This document shows, in pieces, positions 22,945 to 33,176 of a stretch of 64,000 nt of DNA. The position numbers were made by a program, and so were the translations under genes. How positions within the stretch are numbered: the first letter of the stretch is position 1; every line of letters begins with the position of its first letter. A model generated the notes under the pieces. That model saw nothing but the letters and a program-made list of their open reading frames with translations. It made no database searches and was not told the origin of the DNA. The DNA is taken from contig OX388325.1 in NCBI GenBank assembly GCA_947579605.1, positions 3,405,572 to 3,469,571 of the forward strand. Direction: 5' to 3'. Source of the stretch: Athripsodes cinereus. Lineage: Eukaryota; Arthropoda; Insecta; Trichoptera; Leptoceridae.

Positions 22945-23075
22945 AAACAAAATACCAACACAACTGACATCAACAGTATATGTAAGAATCTAACAGTATA
23001 TGTCACTGAAACCAGATACCAACACAACTGACATCAACAGTATATGTAAGAATCTAATAGTATATGTCATTTTTA
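22945..23075. repeat. ~66-bp tandem duplication carrying subterminal motifs
   Basis: 'ataccaacacaactgacatc' and the following 'aacagtatatgtaagaatct' occur twice in tandem. Each unit has two 'agtatatgt' motifs. It lies inside the right end of the TIR element. Confidence 0.85.
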
Positions 23076-23298
23076 TATCAGAATCTATGAGTACAAGTCA
23101 ATTTAATCTTTTATTTAAGTTTTTTTTAAACTTTTGTATACACAGTAACAAAATAATACACATTTTACATTGAAATTGTAAATTTCACGTCTTTATATCA
23201 ATATTTGACTTCAGAAGCTTATTTTAAAAACTTTAAAATGCTCTCCTGTAAAATGTTGAAATTTGACTTATACTGTTAATGCCATGCACGAGAGATAT

Positions 23299-24620
23299 AG
23301 TCAGCGCTTGCTGGGATCATTGCCCGGTTCGCCCGTACTTGCGAGTGCACTAGCTAGCCGCGCCTAGGTGTTGAAGCGAGGTGGTGTCGGCGGAAGTAAA
23401 CATCCCCAGGCCGGTTGAACGAGAGAGTCTCCGACGTGTGCGGACTGTGTCGGTGTCTGGGCCACCCACCGTTTACACGGAGGATTATCATATACCATCA
23501 TCATACCCGGTGCGCCATACGTCGCCGAAGCGGAGGCTGTAACCAGCGAACCCCCCTACTCACCCCCTGCTCCATACCATCCGGAGTACGGTACCGCTGT
23601 GGAGCTATCAGAGGCTTTGTCACCTGCCAGCCGAGAGGAGCGGCGGCCGTGCGGTACAAGGTACACCATCAGGCACAGCAACAGAATCTTCTGCTGAAGC
23701 AGCAGAGGCCTGTCTCACACACTTTTTCCCCTTACGATGTATCACGGATCCCTCAGTGTCGGCATCCGAACCACAGGCACCAAACTCTTTAACCTGCTTC
23801 CCGGAACCGACGGGGCGTGAAAACCACGCGGGCTTCGGTCGCCTCGTCTCCAGATGATTTAGGGTTCATCGCGTTATTTAGTTAACACTTCACAAAAACT
23901 TCTACCTAGCTCCTCGCCGACATACCTCCCATTTACCCCATCTTTCTCTTTCACTCTGCAAGACATACCCTACCATGTATCACCATACATAACTATGCTC
24001 AACTTCCGCGCATGTACACAATCTTCCCGCGTTTTCCCCCAAAACCGCGCGCTTTAATACTACCACGGTGTCTGTATTTTGCCCGCGCATTTCAATTCGC
24101 ACCATTTCACAAACTCTATTACACCTTGCGCAACTCTTCGTTAAATTCACAAATAACTATCATTTAATTATAAAAAAAAAATCCAAAACAACAATGAATA
24201 TTACCCACATAGATATAGTATAACACAACCTCTATTTTTACATTACACATTAATTTCTAGCATCTCATTTTTATACACAGTTGAAACATTAAATTAACAC
24301 ATTTTCCCACACAAATTTTGAAACTGTTATCACTACAATACATACAAATTATTCTCGAGTACCTACCAGTACACCTATAAAATAATACACAAAATTAATC
24401 AATTTAACCAATCCAGTTTTGAGCGCCAGGTTATTTTTCAGAAAAATAACCAAAACTATTCAAAATTATTCTACATCACCGACAAAACAAATCAAAGTAA
24501 TATGCCATACATATATAAAAACTCTACGAAATGAAAACCAAAATTCTCACTCCATTCCAGCTCCTTGTCTCTCAGGGGTATTAATCGTGGGTCCGTTTAA
24601 GTGATTATACACCCTTTAGG
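23299..24620. other. No supported gene; GC-rich then AT-rich
   Basis: 23299-23870 is GC-rich and continues the sequence left of the TIR element. A frame at 23415-23792 has no domain and no splice support. 23871-24620 is AT-rich and empty. Confidence 0.4.
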
Positions 24621-24639
24621 GATGTATTTTTTCACTAAG

Positions 24640-25500
24640 TGCCCCATTTGTTGAGGCGCCAAATTGACAAGGGCCCGACTCAGCTGGAAGCAGGCAAAGA
24701 GAGAAAAGAGATACATAATATACCTACAATACTCATCTCATATATTCATAATAATAATTACAAAAAAAATACAAAACCTTGGCATATTACAATGATATGG
24801 GGCGGTGATGAAAACACAAGAGTAAGGTACTTACATTTATATTTATTTAAAAAAAAAACACACGATTATCAAAAAATTAAAAAAATTAAAATTTAAAACT
24901 AATGTTAACCTATCTAAGATTTAAAATAAAAATATCTACCCCTTTATCCCAATAAAAATTTGTCTTTAAAAAGAAAATCACTACACAGTCTGTTCACTAT
25001 ATATTAATTAATTGTCACTATCAAAACAAAACAAAACACGGATGCACAAGAATCGCTCACGTTGGGTGGGAGCCTAGGCACCCCAGCCCGGCTCACACCA
25101 CCCTGATGCATCGTCCTGCCCGCTGAACTGCAGACAGGCGCAATCCTTCCCACGATGGCATTCTGGGATATGGCCCTCAGAATGGGATCCTTCCGAGGCC
25201 AGCGGCCTTCAAGCCCACGAGAGGCTACATCCTGGGACCCGGCATCCTGGGCGGGAAACGGCGGGGTACCATCTCGTCGGCTCTGCCACACAAGGGCAGG
25301 AGCAACGCTCTCCACGGAAGCCTGGCGGGTAGTGTTGGCGTGGTCTGCCGCTGATGGCCCGCTTAGGGGATGCTGACCCCACGCCCTCTGCCTTCACACC
25401 GCACCCTTTGCCTTCATACTGCATCTTTACCCCGGACATACGGCGTTACTAGCTAGTATGCCCGGGTACTTTACTCCCAGACTACCAGCGTATTCCACGC
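24640..25500 (-). mobile_element. Possible gypsy-type LTR and primer-binding site
   Basis: On the minus strand 'cttgtcaat' is followed by 'TTGGCGCCTCAAC...GGGGC' (24642-24665), close to the lysine-tRNA primer-binding site I associate with gypsy-group elements. It sits 2 bases after a 'CA' that could end an LTR. The upstream GC-rich stretch to about 25500 would then be LTR. The second LTR was not found and 'TG' at the start is uncertain. Confidence 0.3.
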
Positions 25501-25795
25501 AACACATACATCACACGCTTTGTTCCAATTCATAATTATAAAAAAAAGTGTCCAATTCCACCACAGTATACCGGTTCATTTTTTTTATCCCCCCTATTTT
25601 CAAACAAATACCCCAATCTATATTGACAAAACCTAACTAGTACTTACATACTAATTACAATGTTATGAGAGTGTATGTCTGTTGGTATCTACGCTCGTGC
25701 AGATAGTATCTCATATCAACTTCGATATTATACCTATCTACAGGAACGATTACATCTAGATTACAATGTACATACAAACAAACACACACCCTGAC
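25501..25795. other. No gene seen
   Basis: AT-rich sequence with no coding signal. Confidence 0.5.
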
Positions 25796-25989
25796 TTATA
25801 ACATAACATTATGGGTTGATTGGCGAGAGACACGAATGACGGCGACGAATGGTGACCACATGTGTTTCATGGAATCACGTCCGGTAGGTACCTGCTTTGG
25901 GGTGTATCGCAAAGTTTGCACAAATTTAGATATTTTAATTATTATTATTACTAACCGAATATTATTACGAAAAATATTTTGGATAATTT

Positions 25990-26345
25990 TTTTATCACCG
26001 GCCAAAAACCACCCCATATCAACTTCTACTTCAGAGAAAGCAGTTGGGTCCTCTATTTCAGGTCTTTCCACTACTGTATCTTGTGTCTGATTTTCATTGG
26101 CATATAAGTTTTCAAAGTATTTCTCCCAGTCTGCAATTGATATCTTATTACTTTGTGTGAATTCGTTTACTGGTTTCTTTTGCCTTCTTAACATCTTCCA
26201 TACTTTTTTCTGTGAGCCATATAAGTCATAGGTACTCCATATCTTTTGTGAGTTTTATCCAATAGTCTTTCTTTATTCTGCTAATCTCCAGGTTTATTCT
26301 GTTTCTAATGACTTTATACTTTCGGTATTCTTCCGGTGTAGTGAT
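25990..26345 (-). pseudogene. RTE-like LINE fragment (between endonuclease and RT)
   Basis: Minus strand reads 'PEEYRKYKVIRNRINLEISR', 'KKDYWIKLTKDMEY', then after a frame change 'KMLRRQKKPVNEFTQ' and 'ISIADWEKYFENLYANENQ'. This is the linker preceding the RT of RTE-like LINEs. It abuts, and overlaps in another frame, the 3' end of the host-like gene at 26294-28477. Confidence 0.7.
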
Positions 26346-28477
26346 TCTTCACAATTACGTATTAGTGATTCCTTTTTTTCTTGAAAATTTATTTCTTCAG
26401 TAGAATTTTGCTTTAAAAACAATCTTTGAACATTTTTTTTTTCAAATTTAGTTACTATTTTTTTTTTTATATCATTGTTTGAGACAATGAACACAAGTTT
26501 TAGTGTTTTATTTTTTTTATCATTTTGGTACATATTACTTAACTCAATCCATTCGCCTGTACTGCAACAATTACAATTGAATACAACTATTATCTTCGAA
26601 TCATCTGGAGTATAGTCATATAACAAGTCTATCACGTCTTGCAGAGAGATTTCTCTTTCTATAAGTTTTTTCACATCCAATATATACGAGTAAATATTAC
26701 CAATAATATTTTGAAAAGATTCATAGAATTTCATAATCAATGGACTATGATTTTTATTCACAGAGAAAAGAATAATTGGCTTTCCAATTATGAATATATT
26801 TTCTCTAAAATTTGTGTTGGATTTTTCAGTGAAGTTTAAGTGGACACTAGAATTACTAGTTACACATTGTGCATTCATTCCGAGTAGAAAAGCACGCCTA
26901 AATAATTCTTTATAATTCTCTTGGTTTATAAAATTTCCTTTTTTATTGTCATGCCATTTCTCTACTTCTTCAATCAAATATTTCTTTAACACAGGTTGTC
27001 CTTTGAATAGAGGATTTTTTTCCATTAGCAACTTTATAAATCTAGGCATGTCATTAACGTCAGGTTGATTAACAGCCAATTGGAATAAATTTACAATTTT
27101 TTTAAATTTTTCCTCCAGCACATCTGGATCTTGCGGTTCCTCGCATTTAAGTGTGTATATACGTTGACTGAAGAACTTGTTGATCCAAACCAACGGTAAC
27201 ATATTATTTCGGGGTATCCATTGATTGAGTTTCTTTTCCCAAAGAGTCACTTGATTTACTAAACTGAGTCGAAAATCTTGACACATATCATTTAGCGTAT
27301 TTCCGAATACAAAGTCATCCTTCATTTTTACAACATGATTTTCTAAAACAAATTGATTTTCTTTACCTAAAACAAATATGTTTTTGTACAATTCCAATTC
27401 AATTGCCTTCAGACACATATTTTTAGAGAGACGAATATCCGCTGTAGCATTGATATTATTAACAGCCGCATTCACGATATTACTGCCTTGCGCCGCATTC
27501 ACGATATTACTGCCTTGCGCCGCATTCACGATATTACTGCCTTGCGCCGCATTCACGATATTACTGCCTTGCGCCGCATTCACGATATTACTGCCTTGCG
27601 CCGCATTCACGATATTACTGCCTTGCGCCGCATTCACGATATTACTGCCTTGCGCCGCATTCACGATATTACTGCCTTGCGCCGCATTCACGATATTACT
27701 GCCTTGCGCCGCATTCACGATATTACTGCCTTGCGCCGCATTCACGATATTACTGCCTTGCGCCGCATTCACGATATTACTGAAATGCGCCAAGATATCA
27801 TTTATTAGCTTTTTGGGCAGTATGTACTTAATGTAATATTTTATACAGCTTTCGCCCAATTCAGTGATATTATCAGTGTTATCAGTGATTAGATTGTAAA
27901 ATGTCATATTTCCACCATTTTCTTTTTTAAAGTTTGGTGGTATACAACTTGGAACCGATGTCACTTCTTTTACATAATTCGTTAAATTTGGGGCAATATC
28001 TAAAGTTGTGCATAAAATAAAGGATTTTTCATTATCCGGGTCTTCATTGTCTTCAAGTGCTATTAAAATAGAGCATAAATATTTAGGAAGACCAAAAACG
28101 TTATCAACATTAATTGAGAGTAAATCCTCTTTCTTAATTTTTATACTACCTTTCGGATTATCTTTATGTTTAAGTTGAATACATGTGAACTTGTTCCTTG
28201 GATCTTCTTTGATCGTCAAATCATCGAATATTCCGACTTTCGACTGTTTCATTTGCGTTGCGATTGAAAACTTACGTCCCTCATTGACTAGGTGGAGTAA
28301 ACATATTGTTATAAAACAAATTTCATTCTTGAGTCCATGATTCGCTGAATTTCTTTTAACGTAAGATGTACGATTTTCCTAAACAGAGAAAAAATAATAA
28401 AATAAATAGCAGTGCAAACAATAAATGAAAATAGAGAGAAAAGAGAAGAGAATGAAGTTGTATAGTTTATTTACCAT
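26294..28477 (-). CDS. N-terminal half of a nuclease-like/NACHT-family insect protein, 3'-truncated
   Basis: Two-exon model: ATG at 28477-28475, a 96-bp GT-AG intron (28474-28379), then one exon from 28378 to TAA at 26294; 695 codons. Residues 2-43 ('ENRTSYVKRNSANHGLKNEI'...) and 50-73 ('GIFDDL...IQLKHK') form a helix plus D-D...Q-x-K pattern. I associate this with the restriction-endonuclease-like domain (Cap4/DUF4297 type) at the N-terminus of large insect NACHT proteins. Residues ~200-307 are twelve copies of SNIVNAA(QG). The rest is globular, ending 'KIIVVFNCNCCSTGEWIELS', where full-length relatives, as I remember them, would continue into the NACHT ATPase. No Walker A motif is present. 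The last ~15 residues come from an RTE-like LINE read in another frame, so the gene is cut short. Function unproven; pseudogene possible, although the frame is clean. Confidence 0.65.
27465..27782 (-). repeat. 12-copy perfect 27-bp coding minisatellite
   Basis: Twelve copies of a 27-base unit (plus strand 'gccgcattcacgatattact' + 'gccttgc') at exactly 27-bp spacing from 27465 to 27762; the twelfth lacks the final bases. The copies are identical by eye. The unit is a multiple of three, so it adds nine residues (SNIVNAAQG) per copy without changing frame. Confidence 0.97.
28379..28474 (-). other. 96-bp intron directly after the start codon
   Basis: Donor 'ATG|GTAAAT' and acceptor 'tctctgtttag|GAA' with a T-rich tract before it. 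Splicing joins the ATG to a frame that is open from 28378 with no other Met until 28252. An in-frame TGA lies upstream of the ATG. Confidence 0.65.
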
Positions 28478-28691
28478 ATTCAATGTTTTTGTGAAGGACT
28501 TAAATATTAAGTTGGCCCTTAGTCCTATGTGATGAGTTCAGGTCAATGTGACTAAATCTCTTTATTAGAAGACGTTATTGGCTGTATCATCTCAGGTTTT
28601 GCCATTCTAGTTTAATGTCCCATTGCAAGTTTAAAATGCCATCTGTAAATATAAATAAATAAATAAAAACATATTCTGTAATATGCATGTG

Positions 28692-29098
28692 TTAAACACA
28701 TTCACTGCGACATTTTTCACGACACAATCACAGCCATGTTAGTAATATATATTGCAACGTTAGTAATATAAATATTATATATTTTGTTAGTTACAATTAT
28801 TATTGGAAGCCATATTTATCAAATGCGTTGAGCAAAAATGTAATAAATATATTACATATTGCGTAGACGATGTACAAATTATTGCGCAAAGCGAAATAAA
28901 TATGAGTTTACACCAACACATTTCACTTCACAAGTTGCGTGCATCCAAAATCGAGTACTTACATTTATTATTAGTTATTATTTGTTTGTGACAAAAAATG
29001 AATGCAATGTTTGTCTTCATAATATTTTCGTCAACATATTATGTAAATTTTTTATCTTTTATTTATTTATTTTATTCTCTACTGTATATTATATTTAT
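28692..29098. mobile_element. Left-end fragment of the piggyBac family
   Basis: Starts at a TTAA (28692) followed by 'acacattcactgcgacattt' and continues nearly identically to 35775-36185 (e.g. 'caaatgcgttgagcaaaaat', 'caacacatttcacttcacaa'). Homology stops at about 29098 and there is no right end, so this is a truncated copy. It lacks about 35 bp present in the full element. Confidence 0.85.
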
Positions 29099-29419
29099 TA
29101 TTATATTTTTATATTATATTATATTTTTTCATATCGTCCTTAGGTCCTTATATTGCGGACACTTGGGCTCGTCAAATGTAGAAAATAATAACCAATGAAT
29201 ATTACAAACATTATATCAAAAAACAAGTCAATCAAAATTAAGTAACGATCACACAAAACATAAAATATATCCAACCATTAGGATTTCGTCAAGTGAGAAA
29301 AATAATTAAATAAGTTAAATATAATATGTAGTCGCAAATGTAAAGGGTTTGGATCTACAGCGTCAAATATAGAAATAATAAAATTATAAAAAGGTACAAG
29401 GCATAAAACATAAACATTT

Positions 29420-31803
29420 TTATCCATTTAACATTTCGTCAATCGTGTAAAATGATTTATTAACTAGATACGATTTCACCTCTCTCCGGAAGACCAATAC
29501 ATCATCACATTTTATTGTGTCTGGGAGTTTGTTATACAGTCTTACACTAAGACACAAAAAGCTTCGATCTACTTTAGAGAGCCTGTGTTCAATTGGTCTA
29601 ATTTTGTGTTTCGACCTGGTATTATAACTATGGAAATCTTCATTTAGTGGTGTATTATCCAGGTGTTTCTGCGCATAACATATACACTCATAAATAAAAA
29701 GTGATACCATGGTTAGGATTCCTTGCTCTCTGAATACAGTTCTGCAGGATTCCCTATAATTCATGCAAAGAAGAGTTCTCATTGCTCGCTTTTGCAGAAC
29801 GAATATTCTTTTTGAGTCAGGGGCGTTTCCCCAAAACAATATACCATATGACATGATACTATGAAAGTATGCAAAATATACCAATTTTGCAGCTTCTACT
29901 CCACAGGTCTCTCTTATCTTTTTAATTGCGTAGATTGCCGAACAAAGTTTTGGAGCAATATTTTCAATGTGTGAGCTCCATTGTAATGTTTTGTCAATAG
30001 TAACGCCTAGGAATTTACATGCATCCTTAATAACTATTTCTTTTTTATTTAACATGGTATTCACTGGATCATCTTGCATAGGCCGTTTCAGAGAAAAGCG
30101 AATCGCATTAGTTTTCGTCTTATTCAGTACAAGATTGTTATCACAAAACCAGCCCTCCATTTTATTTAAAGCATGTAGAGTTTTCGCCTGTGTATGTTCT
30201 CCGTCCTTAGTGCTCTTTATCAATAACGACGTATCGTCGGCAAACATTATAATTTTCTCATCATGAATCAAGGAAAGGGGCAAATCATTAATATATATTG
30301 CTATTATTTTTTTAAGGTATAAAACCCACACATCCGGGTTCAAGGTGTTTGACTGTGCCCGAGCGAGCAGTGTATTGTCTGGTATTGTTACCTATCTTTG
30401 ATATTAGTAGGGAATGGGCGGTAATTATTTATTTTATATTTCGCATTCAATAGACGATGCGCTGTGCCCGCTTGCGTCTGTACGTAGTATGCGTGGGGGT
30501 ACTTATTTATACTTATGTGTACTGAATGTAGGTGTGTATAGTGTGAGGTACCGTGGGCCTGGATGAATAATATTATTGTAATACCTGTGGGTGCCTATGA
30601 TTATGTTTATTTGTATATTCTATATTGAGACATATAATGGTTTGTCTTACTTACTTGTAAAGCTTTATATTTGATTTTGTCTTGAACATAAATAGTATTT
30701 TTATTTTATTTCCGCTTGTAATGTATGTAAAATATTGTTTGTACTTTTTAAAACTGTAAAAGGCGAAAGCCGTTTATTGCAATAATAAATAAATAAATAA
30801 ATAATATATTAGAAACAACAATGGACCAAGAATAGATCCCTGAGGGACACCATAGTTGATATTTCCGAAAGAAGATTTAACATTATCTAGTTCTGTCAGT
30901 TGTTTTCTTTCTTTAAGATACGATGCAAAAAAGGCCTTTTCAGTGTTCTTGATTCCATAAAATTCTAACTTACAGATAAGGATTTCATGGTCAACGCAAT
31001 CAAAAGCCTTTGATAGGTCACAGAAAATACCATAAATGTCATGTTTTTCATCAAACGATTCCAATATATTTTGTACCAAGCTTGCTATTCCATCTGATGT
31101 GCTTTTATTCTTTTGGAAACCAAATTGTTGAGAATGAAACAAATTATTTCTTTCAAAAAAAATGGAGAACCTGGCTGGCAACAATCCTTTCAAACAACTT
31201 GTTAAGCACAGGCAGTATCGAGATAGGCCTAAAGTTACCCGGATCATTTTTATCACCGTTTTTATGTATGGGTATGACCCTTGCCATTTTTAATAAGTTT
31301 GGAAAGATTCCCTGTTTAAAACACAAGTTTATTATATCAGCGATATTAGAAGCAAGTCCAGTAATGATGCGCTTCAATAATTTTGTGGAGATACCCCACA
31401 GATCAGCAGAGTCTTTTGTTTTAATTTGCTTACATGTATTAATAATGTCACTCTGTGATACAAATTCAAACGAGAAAACATCTGTGCAAGGGTTCATGTT
31501 TTCCAAGTAACTTTTTGCCCTCTCAGCCGAAGCACTCAAATCATTTGTAAGAGACCTACACACATTTATAAAATAATCAGCAATTTGAATATTATTCCTA
31601 CTAGTAGTTTTGTCATTGATAAGAGTATTTGCTCTACCAGTTTCCTGTTTTATAATATCCCAAGTTGTTCTGATAACTTTTTTAGAATCCTTAATTTTAT
31701 TAATGAAAAACAATCTTTTTGCTTCATCACACACTCTTTTGAATATTTTACTATAACTAGAAATAAACAATTTAATCTTTTGCGAATTATCTTTCTCTCT
31801 CAA
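29420..31803 (-). pseudogene. LINE reverse transcriptase split by a LINE-tail insertion
   Basis: Minus-strand order: 'RTTWDIIKQETGR', 'DLWGISTKLLKRII', 'VIPIHKNGDKNDPGNFRPIS' (fingers), a frameshift in 31153-31256, 'QQFGFQKNKSTSDGIASLVQ', 'GIFCDLSKAFDCVDHEIL' (motif A), 'YGVPQGSILGPLLFLIY'. It is then broken by foreign DNA (30304-30803) and resumes 'IYINDLPLSLIHDEKIIMFA' with 'FADDTSLLI' (catalytic DD) and a long C-terminal region to the stop at 29420. The endonuclease is missing. Jockey-superfamily LINE; clade uncertain. 3' UTR is 29100-29419. Confidence 0.85.
30304..30805 (+). mobile_element. LINE 3' UTR insertion with target duplication
   Basis: About 500 bp without a frame, ending in 'aaggcgaaagccgtttattg' and (AATA)n on the plus strand. 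It sits between the two halves of the LINE above, and 'aatatatt'-like sequence flanks both sides (left ~30288-30300, right ~30804-30812), a likely target-site duplication. Confidence 0.8.
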
Positions 31804-32283
31804 TTTATGATATTATACTTTAAATAACACACAGTTTACTTTTCACTAAGATTTATTCTAACCTCGAGCGCTTTCGTCAATGTTAATGAATTGACATTTT
31901 CAAGAGAACTAAACTAAAAAACAAAAGTTAATGTCTTACAATGAGAATTATACAAAAGAGGGGGGGGGTAGGGTAGGGTGGGCGTGTATGATAGCAGGAT
32001 TAGTGGATAGGGGTGGAGTTGGGATAATTGTACTAGGAAGAATGACTCATGGGTTTTAATAAAGGAGAAGGTGAAGGGATTTGAATATTTACAATGTTGC
32101 CTTTTAAAATTTTACAATGTTGCCTTTTAAAAAAATGTTATGTAAGGCCTATAAATGAAAATATATGGTTAATATATATTTCATTATATGGAGGAGGGGG
32201 TCGTTTAAAATTTCCTAAGCTTGAAGGGGGTCGCTATATAAAAAAGTTTAAGAAGCCCTGATCTAAACCATCAAAGGTTCTCT
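31804..32283. other. No gene seen; possible retroelement end
   Basis: The minus strand at 31830-31915 reads 'gaaaatgtcaattcattaac' and 'gacgaaagcgctcgaggtta', a phrase that reminds me of Penelope-like elements; this is only an impression. A G-rich tract lies at 31961-31990. Confidence 0.25.
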
Positions 32284-32575
32284 GTGTAGATAAAGAAGGC
32301 TTCGAAGAAACGTCAGGTCTGGATGACAAAACATGGAAACATCCTTCCTTCTATAGGAGGTCAGGAACCGTCAAGGAAGAAAATTCTGCTCTGGACATCC
32401 TTCGAAGTGGTGGTATCAGGCTTCTCAAGAAATTGTATCGTTGGAGATTTTCATCCTCTCAGAAAGAAATTATTTGGACATCTTTAGAAAAGTTTGGAGT
32501 ATTTGTTCACAATCCTGTGAATTTCTTGTTGTTTTTATTCTATATTATTGAAATGTTTTTATTAAAAGGCTGTTT
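32284..32575 (+). CDS. Unrecognised open frame, possible terminal exon
   Basis: About 95 codons without stop, from just after 'tctctgtgtag' (a plausible splice acceptor at 32288) to TAA at 32573-32575. The first part is soluble and charged ('KTWKHPSFYRRSGTVKEENS', 'ALDILRSGGIRLLKKLYRWR'). The end is a hydrophobic stretch ('FLLFLFYIIEMFLLKG') that could be a membrane segment or chance AT-rich sequence. No Met near the start and no family recognised. It is flanked by repeats, so a transposon origin is equally possible. Confidence 0.3.
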
Positions 32576-32649
32576 ATAATTCAAATACTAGGACTCGTTC
32601 ATTTTTTTTGTGATGTAACGGATTTTCAATTTATTTTTTTAAGTTTTGC

Positions 32650-32935
32650 AAATCGGGCAAATATATTACGCACTGGTTTATTTATTAAAATGTTTTTATT
32701 ATTGTTTGTTTATCAATTCAAACGTTCACAGAAGTATTAGAAGTGTTTTTCAAATTTTCGAAGAGCAAAGAAGACAGTTGCACAGTCCTGTTGCTATAAT
32801 AGCAGAATTCCAACTCACTTATTTATTTATTAAAATGTTTTTATTATTGCACTGATTATCAATTCAAATGTTCACAGAAGCACTATTATAACCCTTATTG
32901 GTCATGTGATGAAAATTACGAAGAGCACAGTTGTG
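32650..32935. repeat. Diverged ~140-bp tandem duplication
   Basis: 'tttattaaaatgtttttatt' followed by 'tatcaattcaaa(c/t)gttcacagaag' and 'cgaagagca' occurs twice in tandem, starting at about 32680 and 32823. From 32936 to 33176 no gene is seen. Confidence 0.75.
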
Positions 32936-33176
32936 TACACCTGTTGTGATGAAGCGAGAATTTCAACTGTTTTTTGGTCGAATGTTCTAGACGAGGTCTC
33001 TATGTGTGTGTATGTCGATGGTGCACGGAAACATGCTGAGTCACGCACTACGTAACGGTTTTTTATACATACGCATAACTATGCACTGATTATTGATATT
33101 ATTTACGCACTGCAAAATTCACTTAAAACACATCAAACACTCTCATTAATCAGGCCACCACGTTGGAGTGCCATTC

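Larger units (their letters stand above)
19589..23298. mobile_element. 3.7-kb DNA element with perfect 33-bp terminal inverted repeats
   Basis: The 33 bases at 19589-19621 ('atatctctcgtgcatgg...') are the exact reverse complement of 23266-23298. Just inside both ends a motif close to 'acagtatatgtca' recurs in either orientation: about 19608, 19784, 19852, 19917, 22930, 22971, 22992, 23037 and 23058. This is the pattern of transposase-binding subterminal repeats. No transposase frame is visible; the interior holds an I-like LINE relic and a dispersed repeat. It is therefore non-autonomous. Target duplication is not obvious. Superfamily not identified. Confidence 0.75.

Noticed and set aside
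23415..23792. 126-codon GC-rich frame resembling a host exon
   Set aside because: No domain, no splice sites, and it lies in sequence that continues across the TIR element and looks like retroelement leader.
25004..25439. Minus-strand GC-rich ORFs as a host gene
   Set aside because: Two overlapping frames, neither with a domain; position next to a possible gypsy primer-binding site suggests an LTR.
27465..27782. CRISPR-like direct repeats
   Set aside because: The units are adjacent with no spacers, lie in a coding frame, and the genome is eukaryotic.
27378..27836. Plus-strand open frames (AAFTILLPC and RRIHDITAL repeats) across the minisatellite
   Set aside because: They exist only because a 27-bp unit free of stops is repeated. 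The minus strand carries the long non-repeat coding sequence on both sides.
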